A stretch of DNA of 14,773 nt, taken from assembly GCA_017858295.1 (NCBI GenBank), contig JAFMBU010000025.1, positions 1-14,773 of the forward strand. Direction: 5' to 3'. The notes below the pieces were generated by a model. That model was not told where the DNA came from, did no database searches, and was given only the letters and a program-made list of their open reading frames with translations. Shown here piece after piece: positions 8,009 through 14,423 of the stretch. Origin of the DNA: Porticoccaceae bacterium. Lineage in GTDB: Bacteria > Pseudomonadota > Gammaproteobacteria > Pseudomonadales > Porticoccaceae. The translations under genes were made by a program, and so were the position numbers. The number at the start of each line of letters is the position of its first letter. Position 1 is the first letter of the stretch.

Positions 8009-8857
8009 TTAGGCTGCGGTTTGAAAGCTCCGCAGCAACTCTATCTCATCGGCCCAGATTGACGGGTCTATGGTTTCCAGAACCAATGGGATTTCGTCAA
8101 AGCGCTTATCTTGCATAATAAACTGGAAGACATTTAGTCCCAGATTGCCATGGCCAAGACTGTGGTGGCGATCGACGCGGCTGGCATATTCTGAGCGTGA
8201 ATCATTTAGATGCATACCGCATAGATAGTCAAAGCCGACAATCCGCTGAAAATCATCAAAGACCTTCTCACAGCCATCGGTGCTGCGCATATCATAGCCC
8301 GCGGCAAAAGCGTGGCAGGTGTCATAACAGATACCAATGCGGCTCTTATCCTCGACCCCGTCGATCATGGCCGCTAACTGCTCAAAGCTAAAACCAAGAT
8401 TGCTGCCCTGACCTGCAGTATTTTCAATCACTGCTGTGACTCCGGAAGTTGCCTCGAGGGCCAGATTGATCGATTCAGCAATTTTGGCTATGCACTGGTC
8501 TTCCGAGATTTTGCGCAAATGGCTGCCGGGATGAAAGTTGAGATATTTGAGTCCCAATTGCTCACAGCGGCGCAGTTCATCGACAAAGGCTTCGCGGGAT
8601 TTTTCAAGACCCTCAGTTTCAGGGTGACCAAGATTTATCAGGTAGCTATCGTGAGGTAGGATCTGCTCAGGTGAAAAATCATAGCGCTCACAGTTCTCTC
8701 TAAACTTCTCAATGGTCTCTTGACTGAGGGGCTTGGCCTGCCATTGGCGCTGATTCTTGGTAAAGAAGGCAAAGGCGGTGGCGCCAATCGCATGGGCGTT
8801 AAGAGGTGCGTTCTCGATGCCGCCAGCCGCACTAACGTGGGCGCCAATGTATTTCAT
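8009..8857 (-). CDS. nfo: deoxyribonuclease IV (endonuclease IV)
   Basis: Endonuclease IV is a trinuclear-zinc AP endonuclease that cuts DNA 5' to abasic sites and removes 3' blocking groups in base excision repair. From the ATG at 8855-8857 the protein has 282 residues (E. coli 285). All nine zinc ligands fall at the E. coli numbers: H69, H109, E145, D179, H182, H216, D229, H231 and E261. The N-terminus MKYIGAHVSAAGG matches the family exactly. The frame extends upstream to an ATG at 8914, adding 19 Pro-rich residues that no family member needs; GGA lies five bases before the chosen ATG. It is divergent from the hemerythrin gene and convergent with hemY. Confidence 0.97.
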   Translation of the reverse strand: MKYIGAHVSAAGGIENAPLNAHAIGATAFAFFTKNQRQWQAKPLSQETIEKFRENCERYDFSPEQILPHDSYLINLGHPETEGLEKSREAFVDELRRCEQLGLKYLNFHPGSHLRKISEDQCIAKIAESINLALEATSGVTAVIENTAGQGSNLGFSFEQLAAMIDGVEDKSRIGICYDTCHAFAAGYDMRSTDGCEKVFDDFQRIVGFDYLCGMHLNDSRSEYASRVDRHHSLGHGNLGLNVFQFIMQDKRFDEIPLVLETIDPSIWADEIELLRSFQTAA

Positions 8858-8920
8858 AGGGATCCATTTTGGGGGGTTAGGTTGAGGTGTATTAGGCTGT
8901 CGATAATAGGGCAAAAGGGA

Positions 8921-8950
8921 TTAATCTCCAATGCCCTTGATAGCTGTCAA
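8921..8950 (-). promoter_or_regulatory. candidate nfo promoter
   Basis: The minus strand has a perfect TTGACA (+ positions 8945-8950), followed 18 bases later by GATTAA (8921-8926) or 19 bases later by ATTAAT (8920-8925). The -35 is strong and the -10 is weak. It would start transcription roughly 55 bases before the nfo ATG. The -35 shares bases with the FNR-like box at 8937-8950. Confidence 0.35.
8937..8950. promoter_or_regulatory. candidate FNR/Anr-type box upstream of the hemerythrin gene
   Basis: TTGAT-AGCT-GTCAA matches the FNR consensus TTGAT-N4-ATCAA at 9 of 10 bases. Its centre is 8943.5. A -10-like TAATCT at 8973-8978 would place a start at 8985, so the box sits at exactly -41.5, the class II activator position. 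The start codon at 9004 follows. The right half-site is also the -35 of a possible nfo promoter, which is the main alternative explanation. Confidence 0.4.
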
Positions 8951-9003
8951 ATGACTTGCAGTGAAAATCTGCTAATCTTTTATGTGTAACCAATAACAGT
9001 TCA

Positions 9004-9525
9004 ATGCCCATGATTGATTTTGAAAACACCCCTCAGGTAGCTCTGGAGTTTATGAATCGCGAGCACCGCAAAGCGTTTGATGATGCCAATGCCTTAAAGC
9101 GCCTCTTGGATAGCGCCTTGGCCCTGCGGCTTGACAGCGCCTCGGAATCTGAGGCGATCGATGAGCTTGGTGACGAAATAGAGACAGAAGTGGAAATCAA
9201 CACCAGCCAGCTGGACAGCGACGCAATAGAGCAGCTGATGGAGACTTTGCTGTCGGACACGGTTCACCATTTTGAACTGGAAGAAGAGTCCATGGAGGAG
9301 TACGGGTTTCCTGCTCGAGGAGAACACAGTGAAGAGCATCGGCGAGTATTGCAGTGGATGAAGGAGGAGCACAGTCACTGGAGCAGAGATTGCAGTATTG
9401 CAACGATCAACCACCTCAGTATTTATGCCTCGGACAGATTTCCCAGGTGGCTGCTCAACCACATAGTTACCATGGATACGGTTATGGCCAGCTATATCCA
9501 CCGTCATGGCGGTACCTCTTTATAA
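9004..9525 (+). CDS. bacteriohemerythrin-like di-iron protein with an acidic insertion
   Basis: Hemerythrins are four-helix bundles with a non-heme di-iron site that binds O2 reversibly, serving in storage, delivery or sensing. This 173-residue soluble protein shows all seven ligands in canonical pattern: H21 (in NREHR), H89 and E93 (HFELEEESM), H108 and H112 (HSEEH), H153 and D158 (WLLNHIVTMD, the HxxxxD signature). Spacing E93-H108 (15) and H108-H112 (4) equals that of canonical bacteriohemerythrins. Spacing H21-H89 is 68 residues, against about 36 usually. The extra stretch, roughly 41-75, is rich in Asp/Glu/Ser. There is no signal peptide, membrane segment or attached signalling domain. 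No clear ribosome site precedes ATG 9004; ATG 9010 is an alternative. The family is clear; the physiological role is not. Confidence 0.85.
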   Translation: MPMIDFENTPQVALEFMNREHRKAFDDANALKRLLDSALALRLDSASESEAIDELGDEIETEVEINTSQLDSDAIEQLMETLLSDTVHHFELEEESMEEYGFPARGEHSEEHRRVLQWMKEEHSHWSRDCSIATINHLSIYASDRFPRWLLNHIVTMDTVMASYIHRHGGTSL

Positions 9526-9528
9526 ACA

Positions 9529-9551
9529 GCACTGTCTATAACGAGCAGTGC
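9529..9551. terminator. stem-loop between convergent genes, possible weak terminator
   Basis: GCACTG (9529-9534) and CAGTGC (9546-9551) form a perfect 6-bp stem with an 11-base loop. It lies in the 45-base gap between the stops of the hemerythrin and mnmC genes. No proper U-run follows on either strand: ATATAAAAAG on the + side, TGTTTATAAAG on the minus side. Any termination would therefore be weak. Confidence 0.3.
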
Positions 9552-9570
9552 ATATAAAAAGACAATGCCT

Positions 9571-10851
9571 CTAAATACGATTTCTTTTTAGATCCCGAAT
9601 TAAAAACCGCACCGGATGCAAAGCCTGGCAGAGCTCTTTGGAGAGTGCTGGTGTGTCGCCGGCAATCTCTGCTGCAAGCAATTCTGCTGTCAGTGGTGCA
9701 TAACTTAAACCTCTAGAACCCATGCCGCAATTGACATAGAGATTGGGCAAGTAGGCTCCGGGAGAAGTCATAGGGGTCTTAGCATCGCGGCGCAATTTGG
9801 CATAGTCTTCAAGCATGGCCGCGCGGTTAGGCACTGGACCGGCAATCGGCAGATAGTCTGAAGTGGTGCAGCGAAAGTTAGCTCGCCCGGTTAAGCTTTC
9901 ATTTGTCGGGTTACCCAACACTGCTGCCAGCCCCGCATCTGTGGCTGCGATCTGCGCTAGGTTGGTCTGATGGTCTATATCGCGCAGCTCAGTGGTAAAC
10001 AGGTCTTTGTTATAGGTCGCACCGCAGCCGTGCAAACCCTCCTCTGCAGGGGTGATATAGCATTCGCCGCAGATCACCATTTTCATTTTAAGGCTCTCTG
10101 GGGTGCAGGGCAGTTGGGTAATCTGCCCGCGAATTTTGCGCAGCGGCAAATATGCTGTCTGGCTAAACTGTTTGCAGTCGAAGGCGCTGGCAATAATCAC
10201 GCTTTCGCTGTGATCTTCCAGCAGCAATTGCTGGTTGCCGTCACGCAGCTGCCAGCTCTGCTGCTGCTCGCTGTATTCGAGGCTTTGGATATCCGCCTGC
10301 ACTAGAGGAATATCATTTAATTTAAGCAGTTGTTCGCAGATAAGCTGCGGTGGCAGCCAGCCTAATTTGGCAAAATACAGGGCTGATTCAGCCTGTAATG
10401 GCACGCCGCTCAATGCCTCAAGTTGCTCATGGGCAATGGTTTCAACTATTTCTGGTTGATCCGCGTAGCGTTCACTAATCTGTTTGAAATCTCTGCGAGC
10501 TTTGTCATTCTCCGGTACCACCAGCACGCCGCACTGGCGCCCTAAACCACTGTCCCAAAAGGGTTGGTAATAGTGGCTGGCAAATTGAATGGCCGCGAGA
10601 TTAACTCTCGGCAATAGATCGTCGCGGGGGGATAGTTTGGGGTAGACAATGCCTTCAGGGTTCCCTGAGGCCTCGGCGCCGGCACGGTCATGGCGGTCGA
10701 CCACAGTCACTTGAAAGCCGCGTTTTTTTAATGCTGCCGCCACTGTGCAGCCAGAGATCCCGGCGCCTATAACAGTGACAGTTTTACGCCTGCGGGGAAC
10801 CGGGTTGGCGGTGTCAAACCAGGGCATAGCACTGGGTTGCTGCTTGCTCAT
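9571..10851 (-). CDS. mnmC: stand-alone MnmC oxidoreductase domain (FAD-dependent, cmnm5(s2)U34 tRNA)
   Basis: In the bifunctional E. coli MnmC (668 residues) the C-terminal half removes the carboxymethyl group of cmnm5(s2)U34 in tRNA, using FAD, and the N-terminal half then methylates the product. This 426-residue protein corresponds only to the oxidase half. Features are the Rossmann motif GAGISG at 29-34 with D52 ending the next strand, ASGNPEGIVYPKLS at 61-74, LGWLPPQLICEQLL near 168-181, and GMGSRGLSYAPLTAELLAAEI at 376-396. The PWF near residues 10-12 resembles the linker found between the two halves of the fused protein. No methyltransferase domain is present in the window. The ATG overlaps the fldB stop by four bases (ATGA). 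Other DAO-family oxidases are an alternative, but the C-terminal motif favours MnmC. Confidence 0.82.
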   Translation of the reverse strand: MSKQQPSAMPWFDTANPVPRRRKTVTVIGAGISGCTVAAALKKRGFQVTVVDRHDRAGAEASGNPEGIVYPKLSPRDDLLPRVNLAAIQFASHYYQPFWDSGLGRQCGVLVVPENDKARRDFKQISERYADQPEIVETIAHEQLEALSGVPLQAESALYFAKLGWLPPQLICEQLLKLNDIPLVQADIQSLEYSEQQQSWQLRDGNQQLLLEDHSESVIIASAFDCKQFSQTAYLPLRKIRGQITQLPCTPESLKMKMVICGECYITPAEEGLHGCGATYNKDLFTTELRDIDHQTNLAQIAATDAGLAAVLGNPTNESLTGRANFRCTTSDYLPIAGPVPNRAAMLEDYAKLRRDAKTPMTSPGAYLPNLYVNCGMGSRGLSYAPLTAELLAAEIAGDTPALSKELCQALHPVRFLIRDLKRNRI

Positions 10852-11381
10852 TGAGCGAGGCCGAACTCAGTGCAGATCTGATCACACCAGCGATTAATGT
10901 AGTCATCGCTAAGATCCAGTTGGTTTTCGTCATCCAGGGCTAGGCCGACAAAATACGCTTTATCGTCAGTGAGGGCCTTGGATTCGTCGAACTCATAACC
11001 TTTATTAGGCCATTCGCCGACCATGGTCGCACCGCGATTCTTGACCTTGGCCCAGAGATAACCGAGAGCATCTTGAAACCACTCTGGATAGCCGATCTGA
11101 TCGCCGAGACCATAAACGGCTACGCGCTTGCCAGTAAAATCGATCTGCTCCAACTCGTCCCAGTGACTCTCCCAGTCCTCTTGCAACTCGCCGTAATCCC
11201 AAGTTGGGATACCGAGTATTAGCAGCTGGTAATCGGCCATCAGGCTGAGGGGTTGGTCGGCGATATTGTGCAAGCTGACACTGTCGCTGTATTGGCTATT
11301 GATCTGGGCGCAGATTTTCTCCCCGGCCATTTCTGTGTAGCAGGTCGAGCTGCCGTAAAATAGGCCGATTGCTGAACTCAT
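10848..11381 (-). CDS. fldB: flavodoxin, FldB-type
   Basis: Flavodoxins are small FMN proteins that carry low-potential electrons. The 177 residues closely follow E. coli FldB: the phosphate loop GSSTCYTEMAGEKI at 10-23, ILGIPTWDYGELQEDW at 55-70 with FMN-stacking W61, GLGDQIGYPEWFQDALG at 91-107 with Y98, and the FVGLALDDENQLDLSD stretch at 144-159. The inserted segment at 120-142 marks it as long-chain. The phosphate loop reads SSTCYTE instead of the usual TGxT, as in FldB. The end overlaps the start of the MnmC-like gene by four bases, so the two are translationally coupled. The ribosome site is weak (GAG, 11 bases before the ATG). A 102-base gap separates it from trmL upstream. Confidence 0.93.
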   Translation of the reverse strand: MSSAIGLFYGSSTCYTEMAGEKICAQINSQYSDSVSLHNIADQPLSLMADYQLLILGIPTWDYGELQEDWESHWDELEQIDFTGKRVAVYGLGDQIGYPEWFQDALGYLWAKVKNRGATMVGEWPNKGYEFDESKALTDDKAYFVGLALDDENQLDLSDDYINRWCDQICTEFGLAQ

Positions 11382-11483
11382 TGATTTTTTCTCAAGCTGG
11401 GAGTCGTTATTTTGTAGTGCGTAACAGGGTCTTATGATACCTGCTCTGCCGACGTCACGGAATATTCTTGTTAGCTGTATAGT

Positions 11484-11948
11484 CTAGGCACCGCCAGCAA
11501 AATCCAACTGTCGCCAAGCCTCGTAGACAATAATCGAGACGGTATTGGAGAGGTTGAGGCTGCGGCTGTGTTTTTGCATCGGCAGGCGCAATACCTGGTC
11601 GGTACCTAAACTGTCGCGAACCTCTTCAGGCAGGCCGCGAGTTTCAGGGCCGAACAGTAACGCATCACCCTCTTCGAAGCGGGCCGAGGAATAGCCAACT
11701 GTGCCCTTGGTGCTAAGGGCATAAATCTTTTTCGGTTGCTGGCTCTGCTGGTAGTCTTCGAGGCTGGCGTGAACTTTTAAAGACTGAAACTCGCGGTAGT
11801 CGAGACCAGCGCGACGCAGTTTTTTGTCATCCAGATCGAAACCCAGGGGTTCGATGAGATGCAGGCGAAAACCGGTATTGGCACAGAGGCGAATAATATT
11901 TCCGGTGTTGGGCGGAATTTCTGGTTGGTACAAAACGATATCGAGCAT
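11484..11948 (-). CDS. trmL: tRNA (cytidine/uridine-2'-O-)-methyltransferase TrmL
   Basis: TrmL (YibK) is a SPOUT-class enzyme that uses SAM to methylate the 2'-O of wobble base 34 in two tRNA-Leu isoacceptors. The 154 residues match the E. coli length (157). The three SPOUT motifs are PEIPPNTGNIIRLCANTG (9-26), LLFGPETRGLP (97-107) and RLPMQKHSRSLNLSNTVSII (121-140), which builds the trefoil knot and SAM site. The ATG has no clear Shine-Dalgarno sequence. It lies 17 bases after the gcvR stop on the same strand, so co-transcription is likely. The C-terminal tail after WRQL is short, as usual. Confidence 0.95.
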   Translation of the reverse strand: MLDIVLYQPEIPPNTGNIIRLCANTGFRLHLIEPLGFDLDDKKLRRAGLDYREFQSLKVHASLEDYQQSQQPKKIYALSTKGTVGYSSARFEEGDALLFGPETRGLPEEVRDSLGTDQVLRLPMQKHSRSLNLSNTVSIIVYEAWRQLDFAGGA

Positions 11949-11965
11949 AGTTTTTTAGAGGCAAC

Positions 11966-12478
11966 TTAGGCGTCGACAATCTCCACCATTAGATCATCCG
12001 ACAGGCTTTCCAGAATGGCGGTTAGCTGGTCCGCAGTCATTCCCTCTGGTAACTGCAGATAGGTGTGAGCATAGAACATCATGCCGGCGGACATCGGGGT
12101 GCTTTCACAGAAGGTTTCCAAAGAGATCAGGCTGACATTATTACTTGCCAGCAGAGCTGAAATTTCACCGACAATACCTGGGCGATCGTTGGCGACGATT
12201 TCGATGCAGCTGACTTGGGCGTCTTTTTCCTGACTTGGCGCGCTCTGCTCAACAATAATTTTTATGCCATGAGCAGACAGTGCAGACAGCGCCTGCTCGA
12301 GATCAGCATGCTTGGCGGGCTCAACTTCCACCATTAGAATGCCGGCAAATTTACCTGCCAGGCGCGCCATGCTGCTCTCCATCCAGTTGCCGCCGTGTTC
12401 GATGATGGTCTGGGAAATTTGTTCAACTATGCCTTCGCGGTCATCGGCGATCACGGTAAGTACTAAATAATCTGTCAT
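11966..12478 (-). CDS. gcvR: GcvR-like protein with two ACT domains
   Basis: E. coli GcvR is an ACT-domain protein that binds the activator GcvA and represses the glycine cleavage operon, relieved by glycine. This 170-residue protein has two ACT domains, about 4-80 (YLVLTVIADDREGIVEQIS) and 90-168 (CIEIVANDRPGIVGEISALL), with the family's hallmark acid-Arg-Xaa-Gly-Ile-Val turns. No DNA-binding domain is visible, in line with action by protein contact. A strong GAGGAG lies seven bases before the ATG. No gcvA or gcvTHP is present in the window, so a link to glycine cleavage rests on the family; a related ACT-only regulator with another target is possible. Confidence 0.82.
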   Translation of the reverse strand: MTDYLVLTVIADDREGIVEQISQTIIEHGGNWMESSMARLAGKFAGILMVEVEPAKHADLEQALSALSAHGIKIIVEQSAPSQEKDAQVSCIEIVANDRPGIVGEISALLASNNVSLISLETFCESTPMSAGMMFYAHTYLQLPEGMTADQLTAILESLSDDLMVEIVDA

Positions 12479-12644
12479 TTTTCGCTCCTCTGCTTAACTG
12501 CAAATGATTATGGCACTATTATGCAGGTCAGATGAATCTGAAACTGTCTGATTGGATAAATATGTTTTAATCAACTGTCGCCCTAGCTGGTGAGTTAAAT
12601 AGCCAATCTGTTAAGGGCCTAATGCAATTTAGGAAGCTAATAAA
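12479..12644. promoter_or_regulatory. divergent gcvR-yheU control region with a 14-bp dyad
   Basis: This 166-base gap separates the divergent gcvR and yheU starts. It holds the perfect dyad TCAGAT-GA-ATCTGA at 12528-12541 and a further half-site-like TCTGAT at 12547-12552. On the minus strand, CATAAT appears twice (+ positions 12506-12523) as -10 candidates for gcvR, without a convincing -35. The + strand has an AT-rich TTTAAT at 12566-12571 as a weak yheU -10. An AGGAAG at 12631-12636 is the yheU ribosome site. Confidence 0.35.
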
Positions 12645-12902
12645 GTGATAGAAATCCCCGCGGAAATGTTAAGTGCAGAAATTCTCTACGGCATTATCGA
12701 AGAGTTTATCTTGCGTGAGGGCACTGATTACGGCTCCCATGAGGTCAGTTTGGAGAATAAAATTGATCAGGTGAAGCGCCAGTTGAGCAAAGGCGATGTG
12801 CTGATTACCTTTGACCCTGCCACCGAAAATTGCAATCTGTTGACCCGCCATCAGTTTAAAAAATACCAAGCCGAGCAAGAGCAGGCTGAGCAGCAGCCGT
12901 GA
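12645..12902 (+). CDS. yheU: YheU family (UPF0270) protein
   Basis: A small cytosolic protein of unknown function. The 85 residues align with E. coli YheU (72 residues): IPAEMLSAEILYGIIEEFILREGTDYG near 4-30, the charged ENKIDQVKRQLSKGD near 37-51, and LLTRHQFKK near 65-73. A Glu/Gln-rich tail of about 12 residues is extra. The start is GTG 12645, eight bases after AGGAAG. The stop overlaps the tilS start as GTGA, so tilS translation is probably coupled to it. No catalytic motif is visible, and I make no functional claim beyond family membership. Confidence 0.85.
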   Translation: MIEIPAEMLSAEILYGIIEEFILREGTDYGSHEVSLENKIDQVKRQLSKGDVLITFDPATENCNLLTRHQFKKYQAEQEQAEQQP

Positions 12903-14260
12903 ACAGAGGAGCCTCTAAGCACCGGTCTGCGGTGACTGCCGCAGCCGTGTTTGTCGATTGGCTCGAGCAGCTTGAGGCCGCGCCACAGATCCTGGTGGGA
13001 TTTAGTGGCGGTCTCGACTCCACTGTATTACTGCACTTGCTCTGTGAGCTATTGCCTCCGGAGCGCATCACAGCAGTGCATATTCACCATGGACTATCGG
13101 TTAATGCCGATGCTTGGCAGCAGCATGCAAAAGCTCTCTGTGACTCTCTGGGGGTGCCCCTAACAACTGAATATGTGGTGGTAAATGAAACCGGCGCCGG
13201 CCTCGAGTCTGCGGCTCGAGACGCACGCTACAAAGTCTTTGAGAAGTATCTGATCAAAGGAGGCCTGCTGCTCTTGGGTCACCATGCTGACGATCAAGTA
13301 GAGACAGTATTGTTCCGGTTATTGCGTGGCTCCGGTGCCAGAGGCTTGTCAGGAATTCCCCGAACCCGAGCTGTCGGCGCAGGGCGTTTGATAAGGCCAC
13401 TGCTCAATCGGCCAAAGTCGAGTTTGCAGGCATACGCCGACGCTGCACAGCTTTCTTGGATTGAGGATGAGAGCAATCAGCAGGAGCAGTTTGACCGCAA
13501 CTATTTGCGCAACAGCGTTATGCCCACACTAGCGCGACGCTGGCCTGACTATGTGCAAGGGATTATGCGTAGCGCAGAGCAGAGCAGTCAGGCGGATCAG
13601 CTTGCTGATTCAGTGGCGCGAGCCGATCTTGCCACGCTTGATCCGCGCCCAGAGCAGGGCGGCTGGTCATTGGATTTAACTCAATTTGTTGAGTTGGAGC
13701 CGCTGCGGCAGAAAAATTTACTGCGTTACTGGCCTGAAATTTATGGTTTGTCGGCGCTGGGTCAGACCTTAATCGATGAAGCAATAAGCTCTCTGCTAAC
13801 TGCTCGAGAGGATAGCGAGCCGAAAGTGGTGCGGGCCGATCTTCAACTGTGTCGTTACCGTCAGCGGCTCTATCTTTTGAGGCTCAGCGGGCGGCCAGTG
13901 GCCGACTTGGAACTCTGTCTGTTTTGGTCTGCCGATGAGCCATTAGTGCTCCCCGATGGCAACCTATTAAGCGCTGAGCCAGTACTTGGTGCAGGTCTGC
14001 GGTCAGATAGTATTGAGCGCTTACAGGTGCGCTTTCGCCGCGGCGGTGAACGCTGTCAGCCAGCGGGTCGCGAGCATTCCAATAGCCTTAAAAAATTGCT
14101 CCAGGAATTCGGCTTAGAGCCTTGGTGGCGAGAGCGAGTGCCGTTATTTTATGTTGATGAGCAGTTGGTGGCTGTGGGGGATCTATGGGTCTGCGAAGGC
14201 TGGCAGGCTGGGCCCGAAATCGAAGGCTTAAAAATCACCTGGCAGACAAACTCTCTCTAG
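12899..14260 (+). CDS. tilS: tRNA(Ile)-lysidine synthetase
   Basis: TilS uses ATP and lysine to convert C34 of the tRNA-Ile CAU anticodon into lysidine, which switches both decoding and charging to isoleucine; it is normally essential. The 453 residues (E. coli 432) contain the PP-loop SGGLDST at 36-42, HIHHGLS at 61-67, GLESAARDARYKVF at 101-114, HHADDQVET at 128-136 and LLRGSGARGLSGIPR from 141. NYLRNSVMPTL, near residue 200, ends the catalytic part. The C-terminal domain includes RFRRGGERCQPAGREHSNSLKKLLQE near 378-403, the conserved RxGGER tRNA-binding region. The start is GTG 12899 within the yheU stop; no strong ribosome site is seen, consistent with coupling. Confidence 0.96.
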   Translation: MNRGASKHRSAVTAAAVFVDWLEQLEAAPQILVGFSGGLDSTVLLHLLCELLPPERITAVHIHHGLSVNADAWQQHAKALCDSLGVPLTTEYVVVNETGAGLESAARDARYKVFEKYLIKGGLLLLGHHADDQVETVLFRLLRGSGARGLSGIPRTRAVGAGRLIRPLLNRPKSSLQAYADAAQLSWIEDESNQQEQFDRNYLRNSVMPTLARRWPDYVQGIMRSAEQSSQADQLADSVARADLATLDPRPEQGGWSLDLTQFVELEPLRQKNLLRYWPEIYGLSALGQTLIDEAISSLLTAREDSEPKVVRADLQLCRYRQRLYLLRLSGRPVADLELCLFWSADEPLVLPDGNLLSAEPVLGAGLRSDSIERLQVRFRRGGERCQPAGREHSNSLKKLLQEFGLEPWWRERVPLFYVDEQLVAVGDLWVCEGWQAGPEIEGLKITWQTNSL

Positions 14261-14361
14261 AAACCTCTATACCTTTCTGTTAATCTACTCTCCCATCTTA
14301 GGTAGGGTGGGTCTCGGTCAATTTCACGGCCAAACAAGCCTTTCTCGATTACAATTTTCTA

Positions 14362-14404
14362 GATTCTGTTCTGATGGAATGCATTTCTATTTGAGCACAG
14401 AATC
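14362..14404. promoter_or_regulatory. inverted repeat in the pyrG leader
   Basis: GATTCTGT (14362-14369) and ACAGAATC (14397-14404) form a perfect 8-bp dyad with a 27-base interval. A CT/AG pair extends it inward after one mismatch. It ends 19 bases before the pyrG ATG. A -10-like TACAAT lies just upstream at 14350-14355 without a good -35. If that is the promoter, the dyad falls in the initially transcribed region. The rest of the 163-base spacer (14261-14423) shows no gene and no convincing terminator for tilS. Confidence 0.35.
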
Positions 14405-14423
14405 GTGGTTTTACAGGGTCTTT

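Noticed and set aside
8858..8914. N-terminal extension of nfo from an ATG at 8914
   Set aside because: It adds 19 Pro/Asn-rich residues without family similarity; the ATG at 8857 gives exact E. coli ligand numbering.
9094..9507. 137-residue minus-strand open frame inside the hemerythrin gene
   Set aside because: It is a shadow of the + gene, which has all seven iron ligands; the minus product has no recognisable motif.
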